64,000 bases of DNA from Massilia sp. HP4 (GTDB lineage Bacteria > Pseudomonadota > Gammaproteobacteria > Burkholderiales > Burkholderiaceae_D). The stretch spans positions 124,001 through 188,000 of the forward strand of contig NZ_STGG01000011.1 in the NCBI RefSeq assembly GCF_005222695.1, in the 5' to 3' direction. This document shows, one piece after another, positions 34,163 through 43,313 of the stretch. Made by a program: the position numbers and the translations under genes. The notes under the pieces are model-generated. The model was not told the origin of the DNA. It did no database searches and saw only the letters and a program-made list of their open reading frames with translations. Every line of letters begins with the position of its first letter. Within the stretch, counting starts at the first letter, position 1.

Positions 34163-34924
34163 TTATGGCTTGGCAATACTCTTGAGCGTCTGCTCGATGG
34201 TCTCCTTATCCCCTTCGGTGAAGCGGATCTTGACCGGATACCACTCGTGTTCCGGCGCCAGCCAGACCTCGATGCTCTGGTCGCGGCTGCCCGGCAGGGC
34301 TTCACGGCTCACCAGCACGGCGTCGACCTCACCGAGCCCGGTCTTCACCTGTTCGCGCTTGACCACCTTGAAGGTCCAGGCTTCGGCGCTGCTGCGCCCG
34401 GCCACGAAGAACGGCCATTCCGTGCCCGGCTTGAACTTGTCGCCGGCGGCGCGCGCCACGGCGGCCAGTTGCCAGGTGATCGATACCCGGTCCTGCTCAC
34501 CACCCTTGAGCGGATAGGTGTTCTCGCCCTCGGAGAAGCTCATGCGCTTCTCGCCACGGTCGAAGGCGATCGAGGTCGGGTCCTTGCGCATGCGCTTTTC
34601 GGAAAATTCCGCCGGCGCCAGGCCGAACTCGTCGATGGCGCCCTGGCTGCGGTTATCGAGCAGGGTGCCGAGGATGGCCACGCGCGATTCGACCTGCACA
34701 TCGTATTTGCCGTCGCCGGCGCGCCAGGTGACGGTGGCGTCGCCCTTGAGCGACAGGCCGCGCTGGCGCGCGCTCAGGTCGTAGTGCAGGTCGGCCGACG
34801 GCGGCAACTCGAAGGGGCGCTTGATCGCTGGATGCGCCGGATTGGCGGCCTGGGCGGTGGTGCTGCCGAGGGCGAGTGCCAGCGTGAACGTCACACCGGC
34901 TTTTCGAATGTTGTCTAGAAGCAT
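34163..34924 (-). CDS. Periplasmic DUF3108 protein
   Basis: 253 aa with a signal peptide ending near TTAQA (about residue 26). The family block is FTLADLHYDLSARQRGLSLKGDATVTWR in outline (seen as LHYDLSARQRGLSLKG), followed by RSQGAIDEFGLAPAEFSEKRMRK and the C-terminal IEVWLAPEHEWYPVKIRFTE, all DUF3108. The domain is a lipid- or hydrophobe-related beta fold of unknown role. It starts one base after its upstream neighbour, which carries the same domain, so the two come from tandem duplication. Function not known. Confidence 0.8.
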   Translation of the reverse strand: MLLDNIRKAGVTFTLALALGSTTAQAANPAHPAIKRPFELPPSADLHYDLSARQRGLSLKGDATVTWRAGDGKYDVQVESRVAILGTLLDNRSQGAIDEFGLAPAEFSEKRMRKDPTSIAFDRGEKRMSFSEGENTYPLKGGEQDRVSITWQLAAVARAAGDKFKPGTEWPFFVAGRSSAEAWTFKVVKREQVKTGLGEVDAVLVSREALPGSRDQSIEVWLAPEHEWYPVKIRFTEGDKETIEQTLKSIAKP

Positions 34925-34925
34925 A

Positions 34926-36065
34926 TCAAGATCCTGAATGGTCCAAGACGATATTATTCACTGTTTGCGTGGTTACTGCTCCATTCGCCTCGGTATTGCG
35001 AATCCGCACAGGGTACCAGCCGTGTTGCGGGGCCAGCCAGATGTCCAGTTGCGACTTGTAGGAACCGGCCAGCGGCGGGCGCGTCAGGTGCCAGGTTTGC
35101 AGCTTGCCCAGCCTCGTATCGATCTCTTCCTGCCCCACCACCTTGAACCTGTAAACGCTGGCGTCGCGGTCTTCGCCGACAAAGATGTCTATATCGCCGC
35201 TCAATTGCTTGGCGTCGCCGCGCGCGATCGCCGACAGCTGCAACGGGATGCTGGCCTTGTCCTGGGCGCCCGGCACCAGCGGATAGGCGGCTTGCGAGCC
35301 CGAGAACGTCAATTTGTTGTCGCCCCAGTTGAAATGGGTGGCCGTCAGCGAGCGGCCGCGCCGTTTTTCGGTCATCTTGATCGGCGCGAAGCCGGTAGCG
35401 GCCACCGCGCCCTCGCTGGTCAAGACCACCAGGTTGACCCGCGTAAATACGACGCGAATGCCGGCCTCGACCTTGATCTTGTAGGTGTCCTCGTTCAATT
35501 GCCAGGCCAATACAGCCTCACCCGACCAATCGGTGCCATCGGCATCCTTGCGGGCGACGTCGAGCGTGATCGTGGCTGGAGGCGGCATGTCGACCGCGTA
35601 GCGGCGGATTTCGGGCACCGCCGGGGCGGCCGGCGCGGCGGGCGGCGCGGGCGTTTCCGGCACAGGGGGCGGCGGCGCCTCGACCGGCGCCGGGACGGTG
35701 GCCTCGGGCTCGGCAGCGCCGCCCCCCCCGGGAACACCATCTGCCGCGGCCGGCAGGTTGCCCAAGGTAATTCCCTCAGCCGGCGCCGGCATGCCGAGTT
35801 CGACAGGCAAGGGAGGAATCACGGGCAGCGGCGGCGGTCCTGCGTCCGGCACCGGCAGCGGCGCGGGCGGCGGCGGCGGTGGCGGGACAGCGGCCGGCAA
35901 GACTTGCGCCAGGATCGTCGCCGCTCCGCCGTCGGCAGGGCCATGGCGCGGCAGTTCCAGCTTCACATCGAGCAGCACGCCCAGGACGAGCCAGTGCAGC
36001 AATACGACCAGCGCGACCGGCAGCAGCCGGCGGCGACGCGGAAGAAGAATTGGTGCAGATTGCAT
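34926..36065 (-). CDS. Membrane-anchored DUF3108 protein with Pro-rich linker
   Basis: 379 aa from the ATG at 36065. A basic start (MQSAPILLPRRRRLLP) and a single hydrophobic helix (about 15-34) anchor it in the inner membrane. A very Pro-rich stretch (about 50-160: PPPPPPPAPLP, PETPAPPAAPAAP) spans the periplasm as in TonB-type proteins. The DUF3108 domain (about 185-379) ends with LDIWLAPQHGWYPVRIRNTE, parallel to its neighbour's LAPEHEWYPVKIRF. The upstream frame to 36101 lacks support. The Pro-rich arm suggests reach to the outer membrane or peptidoglycan, which is inference. Confidence 0.8.
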   Translation of the reverse strand: MQSAPILLPRRRRLLPVALVVLLHWLVLGVLLDVKLELPRHGPADGGAATILAQVLPAAVPPPPPPPAPLPVPDAGPPPLPVIPPLPVELGMPAPAEGITLGNLPAAADGVPGGGGAAEPEATVPAPVEAPPPPVPETPAPPAAPAAPAVPEIRRYAVDMPPPATITLDVARKDADGTDWSGEAVLAWQLNEDTYKIKVEAGIRVVFTRVNLVVLTSEGAVAATGFAPIKMTEKRRGRSLTATHFNWGDNKLTFSGSQAAYPLVPGAQDKASIPLQLSAIARGDAKQLSGDIDIFVGEDRDASVYRFKVVGQEEIDTRLGKLQTWHLTRPPLAGSYKSQLDIWLAPQHGWYPVRIRNTEANGAVTTQTVNNIVLDHSGS

Positions 36066-36125
36066 ACCGCTAGTGTAGCGCGGGTGCAGCCAGGCCTGCA
36101 CGAGGCTGGGACAGTCGCCTTGGCC

Positions 36126-37676
36126 TCATGGAGGCAGGCCGGCCCGTTCCAGTCCTTCCAGCAGCACCGACAGGTGTTCCGGACGGCGGATCGGCAGCCA
36201 GGCGGCGACGGCCGACAGGTGCAGGCCCGGATCGAGCTCGCGCACCTGCGCCATCGCGCGCCGCGCGTCCAGCGTGCGGCCCGCCAGCGCATGGCTGGCC
36301 GCCAGGACGGCGACGGCCAGCAGGAAACCCGGAAAATCGCGGCGCGCGGCCTCGGCCCAGACCGAGGCCGCGTCGAACTGCCGCTCGAGCAGGTGGGCCA
36401 CCGCCATCCCGGCCTGCATCCGGTACAGCTCCGGGTCGAGTGGGCTCAGGCGCATCGCGCGCCCCAAGTGGGCGATGGCGGCCGCGGTATCCCCCTGCCA
36501 CAGCCGCAGGTAGCCACCCAGGTAGCGCGCCGCCGCCAGGTTCGGGTTGAGCACCAGGGCCTTGTCGATCAGGCCGATGCCGGCCTGGATGTCGCCGGCC
36601 AGGTAGCCCAGCACGTGGCCGCTGCGGGTCAGGGCCACCGCATCGCCCTTGTCGAGGTCCACCGCGCGCCGCGCCAGCCGCACCGCCTCGGCGACTTCAC
36701 CGTCATCGCTCATCCAGCCGTTGCCCTTGCGCCAGGAGTGGCACCAGGCGGCCATCGCATACGCCGATGCGAACCCGGGGTCGGCATCGATCGCCTGGTG
36801 GAAGAAGGCCAGCGCCCGCTCGCTGGTTTCCCTGCTGGCCTCGTGCAGCTCGGCCAGGCCGCGCAGGTAGTAGTCGTAGGCATCGAGGCTGCCGGTCGGC
36901 TTGTGGCGCGCGCGCTCGATCTCGGCACGCTCGAGTTCCGGCGCCACCGCGCCGATCACGCTCTCGGTGATCTGGTCCTGCAGCGCGAAGATATCACCCA
37001 GCACGCCCTCGGCGCGGCCGGCCCAGTGGTGCTCGCCGGTGGTGGCGTCGATCAGCTGGCCGGTGATGCGCACCCGGTCGTTGGCCTTGCGCCAGCTGCC
37101 CTCCAGCACATAGCGCACGCCCAGCTCGCGGCCGACCTGCTTGATATCGAGGACGCGCCCCTTGTAGGTGAAGCTCGAATTGCGGGCGACCACGAACAGC
37201 CAGCGGTGGCGCGACAGGGCCGCGATGATGTCCTCGACCACGCCGTCGGCCAGGTAATCCTGCTGCGGATCGCCGCACAGGTTCACGAAGGGCAGCACGG
37301 CGATCGACGGCTTGGCCGGCAGGATGGGGGCTGCTGCCGACGGCGCCTGCGCCGCGTCGGCGGCCCCGGTTTCGCGCACGTCGGCGACGAAGCGGAAACC
37401 CTTGCGCGCCATCGTGCGGATCACGCGCTGCTCCTTGCCGCAGTCGCCGACCGCCTTGCGCACGGCATTGATGTGGCTGGCCAGGGTCGATTCAGACACG
37501 ATCCGGCCGGCCCAGATGGTGTCTGCCAGCTCGTCGCGGCCGACCACGCGCTCGCGGCAACGCACCAAAAGGGCCAGCAGGTCGAATACCTGCGGCGCGG
37601 TCGGCACGATGCGGGATTCCCGCCGCAGTTCGCGCCGGTCCAGGTCGAGCACGCAATCGTCGAAGGCGATCAGCAT
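36126..37676 (-). CDS. CadC-like winged-helix regulator with TolB-like and TPR parts
   Basis: 516 aa from the ATG at 37676 (MLIAFDDCVLDLDRRELRR). The N-terminal OmpR-type DNA-binding domain is at about 1-98 (VPTAPQVFDLLALLVR, ISESTLASHINAVRKAVGD, RVIRTMARKGFRFV). Then comes a TolB-like N-domain (SIAVLPFVNLCGDPQQDYLADG) and TPR helices (about 260-510, YDYYLRGLAELHE and LARRAVDLDKGDAVALTRSG). Unlike CadC there is no membrane helix, so it acts in the cytosol. It diverges from the SDR-efflux operon, with phased CCAA repeats in between, and is the likely regulator. Confidence 0.88.
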   Translation of the reverse strand: MLIAFDDCVLDLDRRELRRESRIVPTAPQVFDLLALLVRCRERVVGRDELADTIWAGRIVSESTLASHINAVRKAVGDCGKEQRVIRTMARKGFRFVADVRETGAADAAQAPSAAAPILPAKPSIAVLPFVNLCGDPQQDYLADGVVEDIIAALSRHRWLFVVARNSSFTYKGRVLDIKQVGRELGVRYVLEGSWRKANDRVRITGQLIDATTGEHHWAGRAEGVLGDIFALQDQITESVIGAVAPELERAEIERARHKPTGSLDAYDYYLRGLAELHEASRETSERALAFFHQAIDADPGFASAYAMAAWCHSWRKGNGWMSDDGEVAEAVRLARRAVDLDKGDAVALTRSGHVLGYLAGDIQAGIGLIDKALVLNPNLAAARYLGGYLRLWQGDTAAAIAHLGRAMRLSPLDPELYRMQAGMAVAHLLERQFDAASVWAEAARRDFPGFLLAVAVLAASHALAGRTLDARRAMAQVRELDPGLHLSAVAAWLPIRRPEHLSVLLEGLERAGLPP

Positions 37677-37701
37677 GCGCCGCTCCCGGCTGGACGGAAG
37701 C

Positions 37702-37738
37702 CCAAGCGAAATCCAATGCAAATCCAAGGCCGCGCCAA
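37702..37738. promoter_or_regulatory. Four CCAA repeats at exact 11-bp spacing
   Basis: CCAA occurs at 37702, 37713, 37724 and 37735. Each is one helical turn apart on the same face, in the 135-bp gap between the regulator and the efflux operon. OmpR-type winged-helix proteins bind such tandem direct repeats. Confidence 0.45.
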
Positions 37739-37811
37739 GGACTTGCGCCCGGCTGCCAAACATACTGCCTTGATCGATCGCCAGGATCGACACTGAATCG
37801 AGGAGCGGAAC

Positions 37812-38579
37812 ATGAAAATAGTGGTTATCGGCGGCAGCGGCCTGATCGGAGCAAATATTGTAGATCGGCTGCGCCGGAATGGGCATGCGCTGGTGGTGGC
37901 ATCTCCCTCCAAAGGGGTAAATACGGTCACCGGCGAAGGCCTGGACGCCGCCCTCGCCGGCGCCCAGGTCGTCGTCGACGTGGCCAACTCGCCGTCGTTC
38001 GCGCCAGCCGAGGTGCTTGCGTTCTTCGAGACCTCGACCCGCAAGCTGCTGGCCGCCGCCGCCGCGGCCGGCGTCGAACACCACGTCGTGCTCTCCGTCG
38101 TCGGCGTCGACCGCCTGCCCGACAACGGTTATTTTCGCGCCAAGCTGGCCCAGGAAGAACTGGTGAAAGCCTCGCGCCTGCCCTACACCATCCTGCGCGC
38201 CACGCAGTTCTGCGAATTCATCGAAGGCATCGTCAATGCCGGCGAGGCCGATGGCGCGATCCATTTGTCCCCCGCCCTGATCCAGCCGATCGCCGCCGAC
38301 GACGTGGCCGCGGTGCTGGCCGACCTGGCCGTCGGCGCGCCGGTCAACGGCATCATCGAAGTGGGCGGGCCAGACCGCTTTCCGCTCGACGAACTGGGAC
38401 GCAAACTGCTCGCCGCGCGCGGCGATGCGCGCCCGGTCCTGGCCGACGTGCATGCGCGCTACTTCGGCAGCGAGCTCGATGACCGTTCGCTGGTGACGAG
38501 CCCCGGCGCACTGGCGGCGCCAACCCGCTTCTTCAACTGGCTGAACCGCGGCGCGGCGCGCCAGGCCAAGCCGTCATGA
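37812..38579 (+). CDS. NAD(P)-binding atypical short-chain dehydrogenase (NmrA-like)
   Basis: 255 aa. The Rossmann motif GGSGLIGANI is at residues 7-16. The protein lacks the Tyr-x3-Lys pair in the usual form, with YFRAKLAQEELVKASRLPYTILRAT instead, seen as the YFRAKLAQEE and PYTILRATQF blocks of the NmrA/NAD(P)H-dependent atypical SDR group. It could reduce a quinone or act as a redox sensor. First gene of an operon with the NodT, EmrB and EmrA genes: its stop overlaps the next start by four bases. A metabolic partner for the efflux pump is likely. Confidence 0.85.
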   Translation: MKIVVIGGSGLIGANIVDRLRRNGHALVVASPSKGVNTVTGEGLDAALAGAQVVVDVANSPSFAPAEVLAFFETSTRKLLAAAAAAGVEHHVVLSVVGVDRLPDNGYFRAKLAQEELVKASRLPYTILRATQFCEFIEGIVNAGEADGAIHLSPALIQPIAADDVAAVLADLAVGAPVNGIIEVGGPDRFPLDELGRKLLAARGDARPVLADVHARYFGSELDDRSLVTSPGALAAPTRFFNWLNRGAARQAKPS

Positions 38580-40012
38580 AACCATGGCTCGTACTTGTCG
38601 CAGCAGGCGCCCTGCTGGCCGGCTGCAGCGCCGGTCCCGATTTCGTGCGGCCCGCGGACGCGCTGCAGGCCGCGGCGCTGCAGGCGCGGGAAGACCATGC
38701 GGATCCAGCCCCGGTTTCGTCCGAGGCCGTACCCGCCGACTGGTGGCGCCTGCTCGACGATCAAGTGCTGGCCAGCCTGCAGGCGCGGGCGCAGGCCGGC
38801 AACCTCGACCTGCAAGCCGCCACGCTGCGCATCGAGCAAGGCCGGGCCCAGCTCGGGATCGCCGCCGCCCAGCTGCTGCCCAGCGTCGGCGTGGGCGCCA
38901 GCCATGCGCGCGAAGGGCTCAGCGAGCATGGCAAGTTCGCCGCGCTTGGCGCACCGACCAGCCCCAGCGACTTCTGGCAACTGGCCTTCGATGCCAGCTG
39001 GGAGATCGATTTGTGGGGCCGCGCCCGGCGCGCGCGTGAAGGCGCGGCTGCGGCGCTGCAAGCATCCAGCCATGACCGCGAGGCGGTGCGCGTGGCCCTG
39101 GCGGCCGAAGTCGCCCGCACCTACCTGCAACTGCGCGGCACCCAGGCCCAGCTCGACATCGCCCGCGACAACCAGGCGCTCGCCGAGCGGCTGCTGCGCC
39201 TGGCCGACAACCGCGAACGCCACGGCGTCGCCACCCGCTTCGACAGCGCCGCCGCCCGCGCCCAGCTGGCCACCGTCAACAGCACCATCCCCGATCTCGT
39301 CGCGCGCCGCAACACCCTGCTCAATGCGCTGGCCCAGTTGCTGGGCGAAGCGCCACGCGCACTCGACGCGAGCCTGCGCGCGGCCATGCCGCTGCCCACG
39401 ATGCCGGCCAGCCTGCCGGTGGGCTTGCCGTCCGAACTCGCGCGGCGCCGTCCCGACATCCTGCGCGCCGAAGCGCGGCTGCATGCGGCGACGGCGGCGA
39501 TCGGCGCGGCCAAGGCCGATTTCTATCCGCGCGTGGGCCTGCGCGGACGGTTCGGGCTCGAAGCCTTCGACAGCGGCGACCTGGCCGGCTGGGACGCGCG
39601 CTTCTTCTCGGCCGGCCCGACCGTCTACCTGCCGCTGTTCGAGGGCGGACGCCTGACCCAGCGCCTGGCGCTGAGCGAGGCGGGGCAGAAAGAAGCCGCC
39701 CTTGCCTACCGGCAGACGGTCTTGCGCGCCTGGCACGAAGTCGACGATGCGCTCGACGCCCTGGCCGCCCAGCGCGGCCGCCATGCCGCGCTGGAGACCG
39801 CGGTCGAACAAGACCGCCAGGCGCTGCACGCCGCGGAACGTGCTTATCAAGAGGGCGCCGCCGACTACCTGGGCGTGCTCACCGCCCAGCGCCAGCTGCT
39901 GGCCAGCCAGACCAGCCTGAATGCCAGCGCCACCAATGCCACGCTCACCCTGGTCAACCTGTACAAGGCGCTCGGCGGCGGCTGGACGCCGGATGCCGGG
40001 ACCACGCCATGA
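38576..40012 (+). CDS. Outer-membrane efflux lipoprotein, NodT/OprM family
   Basis: 478-aa TolC-type exit duct. A lipoprotein signal with lipobox LLAGC (Cys at about 17) is followed by SAGPDFVRP. The two internal repeats typical of TolC family proteins are seen around ASWEIDLWGRARR and PTVYLPLFEGGRLTQRL (FEGG motif). The C-terminal EGAADYLGVLTAQRQLLASQ repeats the usual helical hairpin. It is coupled to both neighbours by ATGA overlaps, forming a complete tripartite pump operon with EmrB- and EmrA-like genes. Confidence 0.92.
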   Translation: MKPWLVLVAAGALLAGCSAGPDFVRPADALQAAALQAREDHADPAPVSSEAVPADWWRLLDDQVLASLQARAQAGNLDLQAATLRIEQGRAQLGIAAAQLLPSVGVGASHAREGLSEHGKFAALGAPTSPSDFWQLAFDASWEIDLWGRARRAREGAAAALQASSHDREAVRVALAAEVARTYLQLRGTQAQLDIARDNQALAERLLRLADNRERHGVATRFDSAAARAQLATVNSTIPDLVARRNTLLNALAQLLGEAPRALDASLRAAMPLPTMPASLPVGLPSELARRRPDILRAEARLHAATAAIGAAKADFYPRVGLRGRFGLEAFDSGDLAGWDARFFSAGPTVYLPLFEGGRLTQRLALSEAGQKEAALAYRQTVLRAWHEVDDALDALAAQRGRHAALETAVEQDRQALHAAERAYQEGAADYLGVLTAQRQLLASQTSLNASATNATLTLVNLYKALGGGWTPDAGTTP

Positions 40013-41511
40013 GCGGCGCCGCCACGTCGTCCAAGCGGCCCATGGCCGGCCTGCTCGGCATCTTCATTGCCGCCATGATGGCCGGGATGAACAACCGCGT
40101 GGGCGCGCTGGCGCTGGCCGACCTGCGCGGCGCCGGCGGCTTTGGTGTCGACGACGCGTCCTGGCTGGCCACCGTGTACAACGCCGGGGAGCTGATCGCC
40201 ATGCCGTTCGCGGCCTGGTTCGCCATCACCCTGTCGGTGCGCCGCTTCGAATTGTGGATGCTGGCCGCCTGCGCCGTGCTGGCGGCGCTGCTGCCTTTTA
40301 TTCGCGACCTCGACCTGTTGCTGGTGCTGCGCTTCGTGCAGGGCGTGGCCAGCGGCACCACGATCCCGCTCCTGATGATGGCGGCCCTGAAATTCCTGCC
40401 GCCGCCGGTGCGCCTGTATGGCCTGGCGCTGTACGCGATGACCGCTACCTTCGCCCCCAACCTGTCGATCTGGCTGGCCGGCTACTGGACCGACGGCCTG
40501 GTGGACTGGCGCTGGATCTACTGGCAGAGCGTGCCGCTGGCCGTGCTGGCCGGCCTGCTGGTGGGGTGGGGTTTGCCGCGCGAGCCGGTCCAGCCCGGGC
40601 GCTTCCGCCAGGCCAACTGGGCCGGCATGGCCTGCGGCGTGCCGGCCCTGGGCGTCCTGGCGGTGGTGCTCGACCAAGGCGGGCGGCTGGACTGGTTCCA
40701 TTCGCCCTTGATCAATGCGGCGGCGCTGGCCGGCTGCGCGCTGCTGGCGGTCTACCTGCTCACCGAGTGGCACCACCCGTCTCCGTTCATCAAGCTGCAG
40801 ATCCTGGGACGGCGCAACCTGGCGCTCGGCTTCACCGCCTTCCTGCTGCTGCTGACCGTCCTGATGTCGGCTTCGCTGCTGCCGTCGGCCCACCTGGCGC
40901 GGCTGCACGATTACCGGCCCTACCAGCTGGCGTCGATCGGGCTGATGGTGGCCCTGCCGCAGCTGGTGCTGGGGCCGGCGGTGGCCCTGCTGCTGTACCG
41001 GCGCTGGGTCGATGCGCGCATGGTGTTCGCGGCGGGCCTGGGCCTGATCGCGCTGGCCTGTTTCTCGGGCGCGGGCTTGACGGCGGACTGGAACCGCGAG
41101 CAGTTCGTGCTGGCCCAGGCGCTGCAGGCGTTCGGGCAGCCGATGGCGGTGGTGTCGATGCTGTTCCTGATTACCAGCGTGGTCCAGCCGCCCGAGGGCC
41201 CGTATGTGTCCGGCGCGGTCAATACCTTGCGCGCCTTCGGCTCGCTGGTCGGCGCGGCGGTGGTCGGCCAGCTCATGACCGTGCGCGGGCGCTTCCACGG
41301 CGACGTGATGATCGCCCATGCCGCGTTGGCCGACGCCAGCGGCGCTCCGGAGCCGGCCGAGCTGGCGGCCATCATCGGCCAGCAGGCGCTGGTGCTGTCA
41401 GTGGCCGACGCCTACCGCGTGCTGGGCGTGCTGGCCCTGCTCCTGATCCCGCTGGTGCTGCGGCTGGCCTACATCCCCGCACCTTCCATTCCACCCTCGA
41501 ACCACGGATAA
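40009..41511 (+). CDS. MFS efflux transporter, DHA2 (EmrB-like)
   Basis: 500 aa, about 14 helices, typical of the DHA2/EmrB group. Motifs: SWLATVYNAGELIAMPFAAWFA in helices 1-2, RFVQGVASGTTIPLLMM in helix 4, and WRWIYWQSVPLAVLAGLLVGW in helix 6 (the WRWIF/YW signature). It pairs with the HlyD/EmrA adaptor that follows after five bases and the NodT channel before it. It should expel hydrophobic drugs or uncouplers. Substrate not predictable from sequence. Confidence 0.9.
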   Translation: MSGAATSSKRPMAGLLGIFIAAMMAGMNNRVGALALADLRGAGGFGVDDASWLATVYNAGELIAMPFAAWFAITLSVRRFELWMLAACAVLAALLPFIRDLDLLLVLRFVQGVASGTTIPLLMMAALKFLPPPVRLYGLALYAMTATFAPNLSIWLAGYWTDGLVDWRWIYWQSVPLAVLAGLLVGWGLPREPVQPGRFRQANWAGMACGVPALGVLAVVLDQGGRLDWFHSPLINAAALAGCALLAVYLLTEWHHPSPFIKLQILGRRNLALGFTAFLLLLTVLMSASLLPSAHLARLHDYRPYQLASIGLMVALPQLVLGPAVALLLYRRWVDARMVFAAGLGLIALACFSGAGLTADWNREQFVLAQALQAFGQPMAVVSMLFLITSVVQPPEGPYVSGAVNTLRAFGSLVGAAVVGQLMTVRGRFHGDVMIAHAALADASGAPEPAELAAIIGQQALVLSVADAYRVLGVLALLLIPLVLRLAYIPAPSIPPSNHG

Positions 41512-41516
41512 CCATC

Positions 41517-42551
41517 ATGGCATTACCGAACAACGCCCGGATCGCCGGCGCCGTGCTGCTCCTTGCAGCGGCGGCCGGCGCCCTCTATTACCTTGGCCGT
41601 CCCGAATCGGACGGCGCGAGCCAGTCCACCGACCACGCCTATGTACAGGCCGATTACACGGTCGTCGCGCCCGAGGTGGCGGGCACGATCGCCGCCGTCC
41701 ACGTGCGCGACAACCAGGTGGTCGAGAAAGGCGCGCTGCTGGCCACCATCGACGAACGCGACTTCGTGGTCGCGCTCGATGCCGCCAGGGCGCAGGTGGC
41801 CAGCGCCCGCGCCGGCATCGCCAGCCTCCAGGCCCACCTGGCGCAGCAGCAGAACGCGATCCGCCAGGCCCGGGCGGCGCTGGCGGCCGACGAGGCGGCC
41901 TTCAGGCTGGCCGATGCCAACCAGGCGCGCTATCGCAACCTGGCCAGCGACGGCTCGGGCTCGGTGCAGGCGCTACAGCAGGCCGAAGCGCAGTTCGGCA
42001 TCCAGGGCGCCACCCGCGACAGGAGCCGGGCCGCGCTGCAGGCGGCGCGCCAGGTGGTCGCCATCCTGGGGGCCGACCTGGACAAGGCCCGGGCCGCGCT
42101 GCTCCAGGCCCAGGCGGCGCAGGCGGCGGCTGAACTGAAGCTGTCGTATACCCGCATCACGGCGCCGGTCGGCGGCACCGTCGGCCAGAAGGCGGTGCGG
42201 GTCGGCGCCTACGTCAATCCGGGCAAGCCGCTGCTGGCGGTCGTCCCGCTTGACGCGGTGTACATCAGCGCCAACTTCCGCGAAACGCAGCTGGCCCGGG
42301 TCGCGCCCGGGCAGCCGGTGGAGATCGAGGTCGACGCCCTGCCCGGCGTGGTGTTGAAGGGCAGCGTGGACAGCCTGGGGCCGGCCAGCGGCGCCACCTA
42401 TTCGGCCATCGCGCCGTATAACGCCACCGGCAACTTCACCAAGATCGTGCAGCGCCTGCCGGTGCGCATCGCCATCGTTCCCGGGCAGGCCGCGGCCAGC
42501 CGGCTGCGCGCCGGCATGTCGGTGACGCCGACGATCCGCACCGAATCCTGA
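41517..42551 (+). CDS. HlyD/EmrA-type membrane-fusion protein
   Basis: 344 aa. One N-terminal membrane helix (about 9-27), a lipoyl half (DHAYVQADYTVVAPEVAGTIAAVHV), an Ala-rich helical hairpin (about 85-180, IASLQAHLAQQQNAIRQARAAL), the second lipoyl half (YTRITAPVGGTVGQKAVRVGAYV), and a beta-barrel (AVYISANFRETQLARVAPGQPVEIEVD). It bridges the EmrB-like transporter and the NodT channel. Last gene of the operon and convergent with the SDR gene seven bases away. Confidence 0.92.
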   Translation: MALPNNARIAGAVLLLAAAAGALYYLGRPESDGASQSTDHAYVQADYTVVAPEVAGTIAAVHVRDNQVVEKGALLATIDERDFVVALDAARAQVASARAGIASLQAHLAQQQNAIRQARAALAADEAAFRLADANQARYRNLASDGSGSVQALQQAEAQFGIQGATRDRSRAALQAARQVVAILGADLDKARAALLQAQAAQAAAELKLSYTRITAPVGGTVGQKAVRVGAYVNPGKPLLAVVPLDAVYISANFRETQLARVAPGQPVEIEVDALPGVVLKGSVDSLGPASGATYSAIAPYNATGNFTKIVQRLPVRIAIVPGQAAASRLRAGMSVTPTIRTES

Positions 42552-42558
42552 CGCTTCG

Positions 42559-43299
42559 TCAGGTGATCGCGCCGCCGTCGACCGTGAGGACGGCGCCGGT
42601 GACCTGGCGCGCCGCCGGGCTGGCCAGGAAGGCCACCGACGCCGCCACGTCGCGCGGCGTGCCGAAGCGTCCCAGCGGAATCAGGGATTTCTGGAAATCG
42701 GCGAACTCGCCGCTGGCCGGGTTCATGTCGGTATCGGTCGATCCCGGCTGGACCAGGTTGACGGTGATGTCGCGCGGGCCCAGTTCGCGCGCCAGGCCCT
42801 TGGTAAAGGTCTTGAGCGCGGCCTTGGTCAGGAAGTACACGGTGGCGCCATCGCCGACGATGCGGTCGGCGCCGGCCGAGCCGATATTGACGATGCGCCC
42901 GCCCGCGCCCAGGTGCGGGATGGCCGCCTGCGCCGCCAGGATCGGGCCGCGGATGTTCACGCCCAGCAGCGCGTCGATGTCCTCGACCGCGATGTCGGCG
43001 ACGGCGCCATACCTGGCGATGGCGGCGTTGTTGACCAGGATGTCCAGGCCGCCCAGGGCCCGCGCCGCTTCGTCGACCGAGCGGCGGATCGCCGCCGGAT
43101 CGGCGCTGTCGGCCTGGATCGCAATCGCCTTGCGGCCGAGGCCCTCGATGGTGCGCACGACTTCCTGGGCCCGGTCGGCCGAACGTTCGTAGGTGATCGC
43201 CACGTCGGCGCCCTGCTCTGCCAGCACGATGGCGATGGCGGCGCCGATGCCGCGCGATGCGCCGGTCACGATGGCGCGTTTTCCTTGCAAATCAGTCAT
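42559..43299 (-). CDS. SDR family oxidoreductase, FabG-like
   Basis: 246 aa from the ATG at 43299, with AAAGGGAT upstream. TGASRGIGAAIA (NADP-binding), NNAAIA, IGSAG, and the catalytic Tyr/Lys in VYFLTKAALKTFTKGLAREL. It is a classical SDR; the usual annotation is 3-oxoacyl-ACP reductase-like, but the divergent TetR partner and isolation from fatty-acid genes suggest a reductase for an inducing xenobiotic or quinone. Expression is driven by a strong promoter overlapped by operator repeats. Confidence 0.88.
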   Translation of the reverse strand: MTDLQGKRAIVTGASRGIGAAIAIVLAEQGADVAITYERSADRAQEVVRTIEGLGRKAIAIQADSADPAAIRRSVDEAARALGGLDILVNNAAIARYGAVADIAVEDIDALLGVNIRGPILAAQAAIPHLGAGGRIVNIGSAGADRIVGDGATVYFLTKAALKTFTKGLARELGPRDITVNLVQPGSTDTDMNPASGEFADFQKSLIPLGRFGTPRDVAASVAFLASPAARQVTGAVLTVDGGAIT

Positions 43300-43313
43300 G
43301 ATATCCCTTTCTG

